Assembly: GCF_009753675.1 (NCBI RefSeq)
Contig: NZ_WQLV01000002.1
Span: 558,001-622,000 of the forward strand
Origin: Parasedimentitalea huanghaiensis
GTDB taxonomy: Bacteria; Pseudomonadota; Alphaproteobacteria; Rhodobacterales; Rhodobacteraceae
Direction of reading: 5' to 3'
DNA: 64,000 nucleotides
A model generated the notes under the pieces. That model was not told where the DNA came from. It ran no database searches and was given only the letters and a program-made list of their open reading frames with translations. Numbering within the stretch: the stretch's first letter is position 1; each line of letters opens with the position of its first letter. Positions 44,299 to 53,257 of this stretch are shown one piece after another. The position numbers and the translations under genes are program-made.

Positions 44299-45099
44299 CT
44301 ACTTGTTGACGTAGGGCCTCAGGAAGACCGGTTTTTCTGGCGTAGAAAGTTTGGGCTGATAGGCATACCCACCGCTATCAAATTCAAGCAGGCCTTCCGG
44401 GTCTCTCAACCGGTTTTGGATGATGTAGCGCGCCATCGCACCGCGTGCACGTTTGGCAAAGAAGCTGACCACTTTGGGTTGACCGTCCTTGTCCTCCATG
44501 AACACTGGAGTGATCAGTTTCAGCTTTAGCGCCTTGGGGGCAACCGCACCGAAGTATTCCTGGCTGGCGCAGTTTACCAGAACCTGACAGTTGGTCGCTT
44601 CACCCTGTGCATTCAACGCCTTACTGAGCTGGTCACGCCAGTATTCGTACAGGTTCTTACCGCGTCGTGTCTTTAACCGGCTGCCCATCTCAAGACGGTA
44701 CGGTTGCATGGCATCCAGAGGTCGCAAAACACCATAGAGACCCGACAGAATTCGCAAATGGTCCTGTGCCCAGGTCATCTCCTCAGCGTCCAGTGATCCC
44801 GCTTCAAGACCCTGATAGGTATCACCAGCAAAAGCTAATGCTGCCGGGCGGGTAACGTCCGCAGCGGGCTCATCTGCAAAGACACGAAACCGGTCGCGGT
44901 TCAGCCGAGCCAGATCATCGCTCAGATCCATCAGTTTTTTCAGATCGCCCAGTGTCAGGTTGCGCGCAGTGCGGGCCAAACGGATCGCATCATCCTGAAA
45001 ATCCGGCTGTGTTTCCGCGACATCACGCACCGCCCAATCCAGCTTTTTCGCTGGCGAAATGACTACCAACATACCAGATCCATTGTTTACATCCGACAT
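44299..45099 (-). CDS. yaaA: Peroxide stress protein YaaA (DUF328/UPF0246)
   Basis: A 266-residue member of the YaaA family: VVISPAKKLDWAVR at the N-terminus, LRILSGLYGVLRPLDAMQPYRLEMG, VNCASQEYFGAV and KPVVSFFAKRARGAMARYI-like VVSFFAKRARGAMARYIIQN match it throughout. In E. coli YaaA lowers intracellular iron and protects DNA from peroxide damage; it also binds unusual DNA structures. AGAGGA eight bases upstream supports the start at 45099 over the internal MLVV at 45072. It starts three bases after the recQ stop, so a DNA-repair/stress operon recQ-yaaA is likely. Confidence 0.92.
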   Translation of the reverse strand: MSDVNNGSGMLVVISPAKKLDWAVRDVAETQPDFQDDAIRLARTARNLTLGDLKKLMDLSDDLARLNRDRFRVFADEPAADVTRPAALAFAGDTYQGLEAGSLDAEEMTWAQDHLRILSGLYGVLRPLDAMQPYRLEMGSRLKTRRGKNLYEYWRDQLSKALNAQGEATNCQVLVNCASQEYFGAVAPKALKLKLITPVFMEDKDGQPKVVSFFAKRARGAMARYIIQNRLRDPEGLLEFDSGGYAYQPKLSTPEKPVFLRPYVNK

Positions 45100-45102
45100 T
45101 CT

Positions 45103-47151
45103 CTAATCCTCTGCCCGCAGCACATCCAAAAAGGCCGCTGAAAATCTTTCGGCCCGCCGTTCACCCAATAACCGGATAAGGCCCGTCTCGTCACCCGACC
45201 GCATTTGCGCCACTTTGGCTAACAGGCTGGCAGAACAGCTGAGCGGTTTATCAGTGCCCTCGGCACCACGAGCCAGTTTAGACTGCGCCTCAAGAAGCGC
45301 ATCATACAGCGATCCGGCGGATCGACCAGCCAGCTTGCGCCGGGCGGGATGGACCTCTTCGACTGCACCGTTGATCACTTCTAGGAACATGTCGCCATAG
45401 CGCTCCAATTTCTTGGCTCCCACCCCGCCAACATGGGCCATACCGTCCAGTGTTGTTGGTCGCGTTTCTGCCATTTCGATCAGGGTACGATCAGGAAAAA
45501 TAACATAAGCCGGTACCTTTTGCGCCTCTGCCAGTGCCCGACGTTTGGCCTTTAGCGCAGACAACAGTGGCGCGTCTTCCTCGCTTACCAATGTCTTGAT
45601 CGCGGGACGACGGTTGGCTTTTTTGATAGAGTCCTTGCGCAGCGAAATCTGGGCCTCGCCCTTTAGCACCGGCAAGGCCGCCTCGGTCATTTTTAGCGCA
45701 CCGTGGCGTTCGGGATCAGGGCGCACCAGATCATGCCCCATCATCTGCCGGAACACGGCCTGCCATTGTCGTTTATCATATTCGCCACCACAGCCATAAA
45801 CCGATAGCTGATCATGGCGGCGCGTGCGGATCTTCTCCGTTTCGGTGCCCGTCAAAATATCGATCAGGTGTCCCGCCCCAAACCATTCCTCGGTCCGCAA
45901 TATCGCAGACAGCGCCTTGCGCACTGCGGTAGTGCCATCAAAGACTTCGGCTGGACTGTCACACAAATCACAATGCCCGCAAGGCTCAGTGGTTTCTCCA
46001 AAATACCCCAGCAGGTTTTTACGTCGGCAGTGCAGCGCCTCAGCAAGCCCCAACAATGAGTTCAACCGGGCATGATCGGCTGCGCGGCGTTCAGGCGGGG
46101 CCAATCCTTCGTCAATCTGGCTGCGGCGCAGGCGGATATCATCAGGTCCAAACAGGGTCATCGTTTCGGCCGGGGCACCGTCTCGCCCCGCCCGGCCGAT
46201 TTCCTGATAGTAGGATTCGATGCTTTTGGGCAGGTCAGCGTGGGCGACCCAGCGGATGTCCGGTTTGTCGATCCCCATGCCAAAGGCAACAGTGGCAACT
46301 ACAATCAACCCATCCTCACGGGCAAACCGGGTTTCGACAACGCGCCGGTCCTCGGCCATCATGCCACCGTGATAGTGACACGCGGTATGGCCGTCATCCC
46401 GCAGCGCCTTGGCCAATGCCTCTGTCTTGGCACGGGTGCCACAGTAGACAATGCCCGATTGCCCCTTGCGCGCAGAGGCAAAGGACAGGACTTGCCGCCG
46501 AGGCCCATCCTTGGCCGCAAAGGCAAGGTGGATGTTTGGGCGATCAAACCCGCGCAAAAAGGCACGCGGAGGCTGCCCGTCGAAAAGCTTTTGAACAATT
46601 TCATCACGGGTTTCTGCGTCAGCAGTGGCGGTAAAAGCCGCCAACGGCACGTCCAACGCCTGTCGCAACTCACCAATGCGCAGATAATCAGGTCGGAAAT
46701 CATGGCCCCATTGGCTGACGCAGTGGGCCTCGTCCACCGCGATCATACTAACTCCGATACGTCGCAACATGCCCATTGCGGCCCCCGATGCCAGACGTTC
46801 AGGGGCCATATACAACAGCTTAAGCCGCCCGGCCTCTAGAGCTTCCCAGACTGCATCGGTTTCTTCTTGGGTATTGCCTGATGTCAGCGCCCCAGCAGCG
46901 ACACCCGCCTCTTGCAGCCCGCGCACCTGGTCTCGCATCAATGCGATGAGCGGTGAAATCACCACTGTCACGCCATCTCGTATCAGTGCAGGCAGCTGAA
47001 AACAAAGAGATTTACCGCCACCTGTTGGCATGATTGCCAGAACATTTTCACCGGCAGTCACGGCATCAACGATTTCTTCCTGCCCGGGGCGGAAGTCGTC
47101 AAAACCAAATACATCGCGCAAAAGCGGGGAAGCGCCTGGCAGGGCGGTCAT
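45103..47151 (-). CDS. recQ: ATP-dependent DNA helicase RecQ
   Basis: A 682-residue superfamily 2 helicase. Domains in order: helicase core with Q-motif region FGFDDFRPGQEEIV, Walker A MPTGGGKSLCFQLP, DEAH box AVDEAHCVSQWGHDFRP and motif VI QEIGRAGRDG; a zinc-binding RQC region (CRRKNLLGYFGE with CGHCDLCDSP); and an HRDC domain near ARRALAEAQKVPAYVIFPDR-like LAEAQKVPAYVIFPD. RecQ unwinds DNA 3' to 5' in the RecF pathway. The ATG at 47151, with GAGGG nine bases upstream, is preferred to a TTG two codons earlier. Confidence 0.96.
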   Translation of the reverse strand: MTALPGASPLLRDVFGFDDFRPGQEEIVDAVTAGENVLAIMPTGGGKSLCFQLPALIRDGVTVVISPLIALMRDQVRGLQEAGVAAGALTSGNTQEETDAVWEALEAGRLKLLYMAPERLASGAAMGMLRRIGVSMIAVDEAHCVSQWGHDFRPDYLRIGELRQALDVPLAAFTATADAETRDEIVQKLFDGQPPRAFLRGFDRPNIHLAFAAKDGPRRQVLSFASARKGQSGIVYCGTRAKTEALAKALRDDGHTACHYHGGMMAEDRRVVETRFAREDGLIVVATVAFGMGIDKPDIRWVAHADLPKSIESYYQEIGRAGRDGAPAETMTLFGPDDIRLRRSQIDEGLAPPERRAADHARLNSLLGLAEALHCRRKNLLGYFGETTEPCGHCDLCDSPAEVFDGTTAVRKALSAILRTEEWFGAGHLIDILTGTETEKIRTRRHDQLSVYGCGGEYDKRQWQAVFRQMMGHDLVRPDPERHGALKMTEAALPVLKGEAQISLRKDSIKKANRRPAIKTLVSEEDAPLLSALKAKRRALAEAQKVPAYVIFPDRTLIEMAETRPTTLDGMAHVGGVGAKKLERYGDMFLEVINGAVEEVHPARRKLAGRSAGSLYDALLEAQSKLARGAEGTDKPLSCSASLLAKVAQMRSGDETGLIRLLGERRAERFSAAFLDVLRAED

Positions 47152-47275
47152 GGGCAATGGCCCTCATCGTGGGAGTGGTGCTGCTCGTCTTGGCGGCACA
47201 ATCTCACATGCGGAATCGGGCGGCAAGAGGGTAAGGTCCGCGCCCGATGATACAATCGGACACGTCCCGAGTTTC

Positions 47276-47563
47276 TTACATAAAGCCGAACATTGTCGGG
47301 AGGATGTAGGCACGCAACGAAATGACGATCAGAATTGCCACCAGCGGAGCCAGATCCAGCGGGCCGGTATTGGGCAGAATGTTCCGGATGGGTTGATAAA
47401 TCGGCTGCAACAACCGGTTCAGGCCATCCCAGATCTGCCCAACCAATTGCTGGTGCAGGTTCAACACCTGAAAATTGATCAGCCAGCTCATGATGATATG
47501 TGCGATCATCACAAAATAAACCACGCTCAGGATCAGATCCAGAGGTCCGTAGATTGCCATCAT
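47276..47563 (-). CDS. YggT family membrane protein
   Basis: A 95-residue protein with two or three membrane segments. DLILSVVYFVMIAHIIMSWL, the conserved LNRLLQPIYQPIRNILPNTGPLD-type segment (RLLQPIYQPIRNILP), and LAPLVAILIVISLRAYILP match the YggT family, implicated in osmotic tolerance or membrane protein organisation next to cell-division genes in other bacteria. AAAGGA nine bases upstream sets the start at 47563; a 33-codon upstream extension is rejected. It lies 124 bases upstream of recQ on the same strand. Confidence 0.9.
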   Translation of the reverse strand: MMAIYGPLDLILSVVYFVMIAHIIMSWLINFQVLNLHQQLVGQIWDGLNRLLQPIYQPIRNILPNTGPLDLAPLVAILIVISLRAYILPTMFGFM

Positions 47564-47757
47564 TTGCACAAGTCCTTTCTCGTTTGAGTCACAGGTAAGC
47601 AGCAAGGAGCCAAAGCGCAAGTCTTGCACGGGTTTGTGGTTGACGCGAGGTTTCGATGACACATGAAAAGTTCACATCAGCCCGCCGCCCTCAGGATGGG
47701 CTTGCCTAGGGGCAACCGCCCCTGTCATACCGGGTAAAAGATATTTTAGGGGCAGGT

Positions 47758-49122
47758 ATGCAAGAGATTTCAACGCGCAAGCGCATTTGGGGCTGGTACT
47801 TCTTTGATTGGGCCAGCCAACCCTATCATACTCTGCTTGTCACCTTTGTTTTTGGCCCGTTCTTTGCGGCCGTCGCGGCTGATTTCTTTATGGGACAGGG
47901 TCTGGAAGACGAAGCCGCCAAGGCACAGGCTCAGACAATCTGGTCACTGTGCCTGACAGTCACCGGGCTGATTATCGGATTCGGTGGTCCGGTATTGGGG
48001 GCTTTGGCCGATATTTCGGGGCGACGCACGCGGTGGGTTCTCGGGTTTTCGATCATGTATGTGATCGGCGCTGGTGGGTTATGGTTCATGGATCCGGAGG
48101 GATCTAACCTGTGGTGGATGTTAGGCAGTTTTGGCTTTGGCTTTATCGGCGCTGAATTTGCACTGATTTTTATCAACTCTCAGCTACCATCCCTGTGCGG
48201 TAAAGACGACGTTGGGAAAATATCCGGGTCCGGGTTTGCCTTTGGCTATCTGGGCGGTGTGATTTCGCTGTTTATTCTGTTGCTGCTGTTTGTCGAACAA
48301 AGCAACGGCAAAACTTTGATCGGGCTGGACCCGGCATTTGGACTGGATGCAACTGCCCGTGAAGGCACTCGCGCTGTTGGTCCAATCACCGCCATTTGGT
48401 TTGCAGCGTTCATGATTCCCTACTTCCTGTGGGTGCGCGATGGCAAAAGCACGGGCCAACGCGGCAGTTTTGGCGACGCGATCCGGCTGGTAGTTCAATC
48501 TATCGCCAATCTACGCAACCGCCTGAGCCTAGCCAGTTACCTCGGTTCTTCCATGCTGTATCGCGACGCATTGAATGGGCTGTATGGATTTGGTGGCGTC
48601 TATGCCCGTCTCGTACTGGGCTGGGAAATAACCTCGATTGGGATTTTTGGCATCGTTGCGGCGATTTCTTCGGCTGTGTTCAGCTGGTTCGGGGGCCATC
48701 TAGACCGTCGCCTTGGCCCCAAGCCGGTAATCATTGCGTCGATCGTTGTGCTGACTTTGGTCTGCATTACCGTAGTGGGGATGTCGCGCGAACAGCTGTT
48801 TGGGGTTCCGCTGGCTGAGGGATCTACGCTGCCCGACACGATTTTCTTTGGTTGCGGCGTATTGATTGGTGGGTTCGGCGGAATCTTGCAAGCCGCCAGC
48901 CGCAGCCTGATGGTGCGCCATACCAACCCTGAACGCCCCACTGAGAGCTTTGGCCTATATGGATTATCGGGTCGCGCCACCGCGTTTTTGGCCCCTGCCC
49001 TGATTGGGGTTGCCACAACCGTTACCGGTAGCGCACGCTTGGGCATATCACCAGTCGTCTTCCTGTTTATACTGGGACTGATTCTTTTGATTTGGGTACG
49101 TGCCGAGGGAGATCAGGAGTGA
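47758..49122 (+). CDS. MFS transporter, UMF1 (Atg22-like) family
   Basis: A 454-residue MFS protein with about twelve membrane segments. The opening RIWGWYFFDWASQPYHTLLV followed by TFVFGPFFAA is the hallmark of the UMF1/Atg22-like family, as is GFGGPVLGALADISGRRTRW. In fungi Atg22 exports amino acids from the vacuole; bacterial members are probably efflux or uptake permeases of unknown substrate. The stop overlaps the GTG start of mepA, making a probable operon with mepA and the esterase-like gene. An AGGGGC/GCCCCT hairpin (47708-47723) lies in the leader. Confidence 0.87.
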   Translation: MQEISTRKRIWGWYFFDWASQPYHTLLVTFVFGPFFAAVAADFFMGQGLEDEAAKAQAQTIWSLCLTVTGLIIGFGGPVLGALADISGRRTRWVLGFSIMYVIGAGGLWFMDPEGSNLWWMLGSFGFGFIGAEFALIFINSQLPSLCGKDDVGKISGSGFAFGYLGGVISLFILLLLFVEQSNGKTLIGLDPAFGLDATAREGTRAVGPITAIWFAAFMIPYFLWVRDGKSTGQRGSFGDAIRLVVQSIANLRNRLSLASYLGSSMLYRDALNGLYGFGGVYARLVLGWEITSIGIFGIVAAISSAVFSWFGGHLDRRLGPKPVIIASIVVLTLVCITVVGMSREQLFGVPLAEGSTLPDTIFFGCGVLIGGFGGILQAASRSLMVRHTNPERPTESFGLYGLSGRATAFLAPALIGVATTVTGSARLGISPVVFLFILGLILLIWVRAEGDQE

Positions 49123-49988
49123 AACACCTAATTGCCAGTTTGGTTTTAGTTTTCTGCGTTACGAGTATGGCAAATGCCGAGACACCGGCCAAGCAGCTGT
49201 TTGGGGCTAAATCTGATGGCTCGGAACAGCAACCAGCCCCTTTCGGATCATATGCCAAGGGATGCGTGGCTGGCGCTGTGCAACTGCCTGAAACCGGCCC
49301 CACCTGGCAAGCGATGCGGCTTTCGCGCAATCGCAATTGGGGGCACCCCGAGACGATTAGTTTTATCGAAAAGCTCAGCCGATTTGCGGCCAAGCAACGC
49401 GGCTGGGACGGGTTGTATATCGGTGATATCAGCCAACCGCGAGGCGGCCCGATGTTGTCCGGCCATCGCAGCCATCAAGTTGGTCTTGATATTGATATCT
49501 GGATGCTGGCCCCTGACCGTTTGGATCTAAGCCCCAAGCAACGCGAGAATATTTCATCCATCTCGATGCGGCGAAATAACGGTGCGTTTGTAAATTCTAA
49601 ATGGACGTCGCAACACCACGCCATTTTGCGCGCAGCCGCCAAAGACAAACGCGTTGCGCGGATTTTTGTGTTTCCGGGCGCCAAGGTCCAGATGTGCAAG
49701 GATGAAACCGGTGACCGTCGCTGGCTGCGCAAAATCCGGCCTTGGTGGGGACATCACTATCACTTCCACGTCCGGTTAAAATGCCCCAAAGGTGCGCGCG
49801 GTTGTACCAACCAAGCAGCCCCCCCCAAAGGTGACGGCTGTGAGGCAGCGCAGACATGGGTGAACGACATTTTAAACCCACCAAAGCCAAAGCCGGTTGA
49901 CCCCAACGCGCCAAAGCCTAAACCTCGCCGCGAATACACACTCTCGGATCTGCCCAAACAATGCGCCTCGGTTCTACAATCAAACTAA
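49119..49988 (+). CDS. mepA: Penicillin-insensitive murein endopeptidase
   Basis: A 289-residue LAS-type (M74) zinc peptidase. It starts with GTG overlapping the MFS stop (GTGA), preceded by CAGGA. A signal peptide (MKHLIASLVLVFCVTSMANA, then ET) exports it. Metal and catalytic residues are visible in LSGHRSHQVGLDIDIW (H and D ligands) and the C-terminal WGHHYHFHVRL (HxH). CKxxC-type cysteines (QMCKDE, LKCPKGARGCTNQ) probably form disulfides. It cleaves D-Ala-mesoDAP crosslinks in peptidoglycan. The 3' end overlaps the next gene by 28 bases. Confidence 0.94.
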   Translation: MKHLIASLVLVFCVTSMANAETPAKQLFGAKSDGSEQQPAPFGSYAKGCVAGAVQLPETGPTWQAMRLSRNRNWGHPETISFIEKLSRFAAKQRGWDGLYIGDISQPRGGPMLSGHRSHQVGLDIDIWMLAPDRLDLSPKQRENISSISMRRNNGAFVNSKWTSQHHAILRAAAKDKRVARIFVFPGAKVQMCKDETGDRRWLRKIRPWWGHHYHFHVRLKCPKGARGCTNQAAPPKGDGCEAAQTWVNDILNPPKPKPVDPNAPKPKPRREYTLSDLPKQCASVLQSN

Positions 49989-50869
49989 CACTTGGCCTGC
50001 TGATTGCCGCGACCATGGCAGTTGTTGCCTATGCAGCAAACCTGCCGGCCGCCCCCAGTAGCGCACGCTATTTGGGCAGCTATGTCTGGGATATGAACGA
50101 CAGTTGGTTTGGCGGGTTTTCGGCGCTGTCGCTTGGCAGGGATGGCCGTTCAATGACCGTTCTCAGCGATCGTGCCACCCTGGCCACTGCACGCATTCGC
50201 CGCCAGGGTGGGCAAATTTCAAGTATTGAAGTCAAAACCACCCGACCGCTTCAGTCGTCTTCCGGAAAAATTTTAAAAGGCCGCATCGTTGACAGCGAAG
50301 GTCTGGCAATTGCTCGTGACGGAACAATTTACATTTCGTTTGAAGGCATTTCACGCGTGGTTAAGCACCGTAAGGCCAGCAGCCGCGCTCAGGTACTGCC
50401 ACGCCCAAGCGAGTTTCGAAGCCTGCCGATCAACAAAGCGCTGGAAGCTTTGGCCATTGATAGCCGTGGACGGCTGTACACTCTGCCCGAACGCGCCTTA
50501 AACGACGACGGTCAGATCCCAGTCTGGCGTTGGAATGGTAGAACATGGTCCACCCCATTCACTCTGCCCCCATTGGGAAATTTTTTGCCCGTCAGTGCTG
50601 ATTTCGGCCCTGACGGTCGGCTATACCTACTGGAACGGGATTTTGGCTTGTTTGGCTTTCGCAGCCGGTTGCGGCGTTGGGATATCACAGCTGAGGGTCC
50701 GGCTAACGAGAAGATCCTGCTTAAAACAACATTTGGCACTCATGACAATCTGGAAGGCCTGTCAGTTTGGCGTGATGACAGTGGCACGCTGCGTGCAACC
50801 ATGATTTCCGACGACAACTTCTATTCCATCCAACGTACCGAGCTAGTGGAATACGCCTTGCCGCGCTGA
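49961..50869 (+). CDS. Esterase-like activity of phytase family protein (secreted)
   Basis: A 302-residue protein with an N-terminal signal or anchor (IKLTLGLLIAATMAVVAYAA). The body reads as a beta-propeller-like phytase-esterase domain: SWFGGFSALSLGRDGRSMTVLSD near the N-terminus, IVDSEGLAIARDGTIYISFEG, EALAIDSRGRLYTLPER, and DNLEGLSVWRDDSGTLRATMISDDNF at the end. The acidic residues in EGLA and NLEGLS are the family's usual metal-site positions. Substrate is unknown; a phosphoester is possible. It overlaps mepA, so translation is probably coupled. Confidence 0.85.
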   Translation: MRLGSTIKLTLGLLIAATMAVVAYAANLPAAPSSARYLGSYVWDMNDSWFGGFSALSLGRDGRSMTVLSDRATLATARIRRQGGQISSIEVKTTRPLQSSSGKILKGRIVDSEGLAIARDGTIYISFEGISRVVKHRKASSRAQVLPRPSEFRSLPINKALEALAIDSRGRLYTLPERALNDDGQIPVWRWNGRTWSTPFTLPPLGNFLPVSADFGPDGRLYLLERDFGLFGFRSRLRRWDITAEGPANEKILLKTTFGTHDNLEGLSVWRDDSGTLRATMISDDNFYSIQRTELVEYALPR

Positions 50870-50924
50870 CGCCGTTTATCAGAACACTTGCCAAATGAGG
50901 TCAACACGGCTAACTGGGCCGGTC

Positions 50925-50943
50925 TTCTGCGTTTCGCGCAGAA
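50925..50943 (+). other. Leader hairpin before the queuosine-precursor transporter
   Basis: Arms TTCTGCG (50925-50931) and CGCAGAA (50937-50943) pair perfectly over a 5-base loop, 36 bases before the transporter ATG and 56 bases after the preceding gene. It has no T tract. I looked for preQ1 riboswitch features and did not find them. Confidence 0.4.
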
Positions 50944-50978
50944 CAAGTCGCCGCTACCTTGTAAAAACGGGCTCAAAA

Positions 50979-51611
50979 ATGACACGTATACATCTCCCTG
51001 GCATTCTTGCCATGGCCACGATTGTGGTCGCTTCCAATATTCTGGTGCAATTTCTGTTCGGCCAATGGCTGACCTGGGGCGCCTTTACTTATCCATTCGC
51101 CTTTCTGGTAACCGACGTGATGAACCGCGTTTATGGGGCCGGGCCTGCACGCAAAGTCGTGTTTGTCGGCTTCATTGTCGGCGTCATCTGCTCGCTGATT
51201 GGCACCCAAATCATGGGCGAGTTCGGCCCGCTGGTCACTCTGCGTATTGCCATCGGCTCTGGCTTGGCATTCCTCACCGCGCAAATGCTGGATGTGTCGA
51301 TCTTTTCGGCTCTTCGTCAGGGCGCATGGTGGCGTGCACCGCTGGCCTCCACTCTGGTTGGCTCGGCGGTTGATACCACCATCTTCTTTAGCATTGCTTT
51401 TTCCGGTGCGTTGACCTGGATCGAACCAGGAAACGACGTTTCCTGGGCTGGTGAGATGCTGCCATTGCTGGGTACTGGCCCTGTAGCCCCATTGTGGGTC
51501 TCACTGGCCGTTGCTGACTGGATGGTGAAACTGTCGCTGGCTCTGTTGGCGCTGGTGCCGTTCCGTATCATTGTCAATCGCTTGATGGCGGGACAACAAT
51601 CCCACAGCTAG
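50979..51611 (+). CDS. Queuosine precursor transporter (YhhQ/VUT family)
   Basis: A 210-residue membrane protein with about six helices. The segment TYPFAFLVTDVMNRVYGAGPARKVVFVGF is the defining YhhQ/DUF165 motif (conserved Asp, Asn and Arg after helix 2), with SIFSALRQGAWWRAPLAST and SAVDTTIFFSIAF in the second half. The family takes up preQ0/preQ1 or queuine for tRNA queuosine synthesis. The ATG at 50979 begins the conserved sequence; a 28-codon upstream extension lacks family resemblance. The ribosome-binding site is weak. No other que gene is in the window. Confidence 0.88.
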   Translation: MTRIHLPGILAMATIVVASNILVQFLFGQWLTWGAFTYPFAFLVTDVMNRVYGAGPARKVVFVGFIVGVICSLIGTQIMGEFGPLVTLRIAIGSGLAFLTAQMLDVSIFSALRQGAWWRAPLASTLVGSAVDTTIFFSIAFSGALTWIEPGNDVSWAGEMLPLLGTGPVAPLWVSLAVADWMVKLSLALLALVPFRIIVNRLMAGQQSHS

Positions 51612-51612
51612 G

Positions 51613-51649
51613 AAAAAACTGCGGGCGCACTCTTTGCCAGTGCGCCCGC
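51613..51649 (-). terminator. Strong intrinsic terminator oriented leftward
   Basis: Perfect 11-base arms GCGGGCGCACT (51621-51631) and AGTGCGCCCGC (51639-51649) with a 7-base loop. The T run is on the minus-strand side (GTTTTTTCC after one base, from A residues at 51613-51618); on the plus strand the hairpin is followed by TCACG. Both flanking genes run rightward, so its orientation is unexpected. Confidence 0.6.
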
Positions 51650-51668
51650 TCACGTTACGACGCCACTC

Positions 51669-52088
51669 ATGTTGCGTATCAATGACTCCATCACCCTGCA
51701 GGACTGGGAACTAAGCGAAAGCTTCATGCGCGCTTCGGGCCCCGGTGGTCAGAATGTGAATAAAGTATCTTCGGCTGTTGAACTTCGGTTTGAAGCTGAA
51801 CGCTCACCCTCGCTAAGTAGTCCGGTCAAGAATCGTTTGAAACGACTTGCAGGTCGCCGCTGGAACAAAGACGGTGCGCTGATTTTGCAGTGTGATGAAA
51901 CCCGTTCACAACAGCGCAACCGTGACCTAGTGAGGGAGCGTCTGGTGGAACTGATCCGCAAATCGCTAACCGCCCCAAAACGCCGCATCGCCACCAAACC
52001 CACCCGTGGTTCAGTGCAACGCCGTATCACCGCTAAAAAACAACGCAGTGAATTGAAAGCGACGCGTGGTAAATTCGGCGACGACTAG
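51669..52088 (+). CDS. arfB: Alternative ribosome-rescue factor (peptidyl-tRNA hydrolase) ArfB
   Basis: A 139-residue protein with the release-factor catalytic loop ASGPGGQNVNKVSSAVEL (GGQ at about residues 26-28) and a basic C-terminal tail (KKQRSELKATRGK after PTRGSVQRRITAK). The absence of codon-recognition domains and the short length separate it from RF1/RF2. ArfB enters the empty mRNA channel of stalled ribosomes with its tail and hydrolyses the peptidyl-tRNA ester. The start at 51669 gives the standard MLRINDSITL opening. It stands after the leftward terminator and before the SDR operon. Confidence 0.93.
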   Translation: MLRINDSITLQDWELSESFMRASGPGGQNVNKVSSAVELRFEAERSPSLSSPVKNRLKRLAGRRWNKDGALILQCDETRSQQRNRDLVRERLVELIRKSLTAPKRRIATKPTRGSVQRRITAKKQRSELKATRGKFGDD

Positions 52089-52151
52089 AACCTCTGATTG
52101 CGCCTGCCAATTACGCTGCTACCTTGCGGCCGAACTAATTGGGAGAAGATC

Positions 52152-52898
52152 ATGCGGCTGAACGGAAAAACTGCCATTGTCACCGGTGGAGCCTCGGGGT
52201 TTGGGGCTGGTATTGTTGAAAAGTTTCTGGCCGAGGGCGCCCGGGTTATGGTTGCCGACATCAACGGCGATGCCGCTGCTAAGATGGCAGAAACCTGCGG
52301 AGAAAATGCAATTGCGCAAACCGTTGACGTGGCAGATGCTGCATCGGTTGATGCCATGGCGCAGGCCGCAATCGCCACATTTGGTCATGTCGATATCCTG
52401 ATCAACAACGCTGGTGTGACTCATTTGCCAACACCATTGGACGAGGTCAGCGAGGATGATTTTGACCGGGTATTCAACGTGAACATGAAGTCCGTTTATC
52501 TGACTGCTCGTGCATTGGTCCCCCACATGAAGAGCCGCCAATCTGGCGCGATTCTAAATGTTGCCTCTACCGCTGGTGTCAGCCCGCGTCCCAACCTGAA
52601 CTGGTACAATGCTTCTAAGGGCTGGATGATCACCGCCACCAAGGCCATGGCAGTGGAACTGGCACCGCAGGGTATTCGTGTGAACGCAATCAACCCTGTT
52701 GCGGGCGAAACACCGTTGCTGAAATCCTTCATGGGGGAAGACACGCCTGAAATCCGCGCCAAATTTATCTCGACCATTCCAATCGGGCGGTTCTCTACCC
52801 CAGAAGACATGGGCAACGCAGCCTGTTTCTTATGCTCGGATGAGGCCAGCATGGTGACAGGTGTCGCAATGGAAGTAGACGGAGGACGTTGCATATGA
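52152..52898 (+). CDS. SDR family oxidoreductase (glucose 1-dehydrogenase type)
   Basis: A 248-residue classical short-chain dehydrogenase. It has the TGGASGFGAG cofactor loop, the ADINGD acidic NAD-binding position, INNAGVTHLP, catalytic Ser in LNVASTAG and YNASK (Tyr/Lys), and the C-terminal MVTGVAMEVDGGRCI. The Asp after the second strand suggests NAD(H) preference. Substrate is unknown. GGGAG eight bases upstream sets the start at 52152. It overlaps the cupin gene (ATGA) and probably belongs to an operon with the P1 peptidase. Confidence 0.9.
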   Translation: MRLNGKTAIVTGGASGFGAGIVEKFLAEGARVMVADINGDAAAKMAETCGENAIAQTVDVADAASVDAMAQAAIATFGHVDILINNAGVTHLPTPLDEVSEDDFDRVFNVNMKSVYLTARALVPHMKSRQSGAILNVASTAGVSPRPNLNWYNASKGWMITATKAMAVELAPQGIRVNAINPVAGETPLLKSFMGEDTPEIRAKFISTIPIGRFSTPEDMGNAACFLCSDEASMVTGVAMEVDGGRCI

Positions 52899-53254
52899 GC
52901 CGTGTAAATTTGGTAGAGAAATTAGCCCTATTCAGCTCTCATTGGGATCCCAAAGTTATTGCAGACTATAATGACAACGACGTTATGGTGGTTAAATTCC
53001 AAGGCGAGTATCCGTATCATTTTCATGCCGACACCGACGACTTCTTTCTCGTTCTCGAAGGAGAGATGGTGATGGACATTGAAGGCGAACCCTCGGAAAC
53101 CGTGCGGGCGGGCGAATTATATATCGTCCCCAAAGGTGTGACCCATCGTCCCCGAGCTGAGAATGAATGCAAAGTATTGTTGATCGAACCTAAGGGCGAA
53201 CCCAACTCTGGTTCCGGTGACCCGGCCACTGCTGCCCCCAAGCCAAGGATCTGA
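52895..53254 (+). CDS. Cupin domain-containing protein
   Basis: A 119-residue single-domain cupin. Motif 1 is YPYHFHADTDDFFLVLEGEMVMDI (two histidines and a glutamate/aspartate for a metal) and motif 2 is GELYIVPKGVTHRP (third histidine). Small cupins of this type bind a divalent metal and act as isomerases, dioxygenases or sensors; the specific role is unknown. Its start overlaps the SDR stop, and the P1 peptidase GTG follows the cupin stop after three bases, so the three genes are tightly coupled. Confidence 0.88.
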   Translation: MSRVNLVEKLALFSSHWDPKVIADYNDNDVMVVKFQGEYPYHFHADTDDFFLVLEGEMVMDIEGEPSETVRAGELYIVPKGVTHRPRAENECKVLLIEPKGEPNSGSGDPATAAPKPRI

Positions 53255-53257
53255 AAC

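Noticed and set aside
47034-47234. 66-codon plus-strand frame over the recQ start, ending in a hydrophobic stretch
   Set aside because: Mostly antisense to recQ; the hydrophobic tail alone (25 residues) lacks a start signal.
50870-50978. Possible preQ1 riboswitch before the queuosine-precursor transporter
   Set aside because: The leader has one short hairpin but no preQ1-I type pseudoknot with an A-rich tail, and no conserved class II or III core that I could find.
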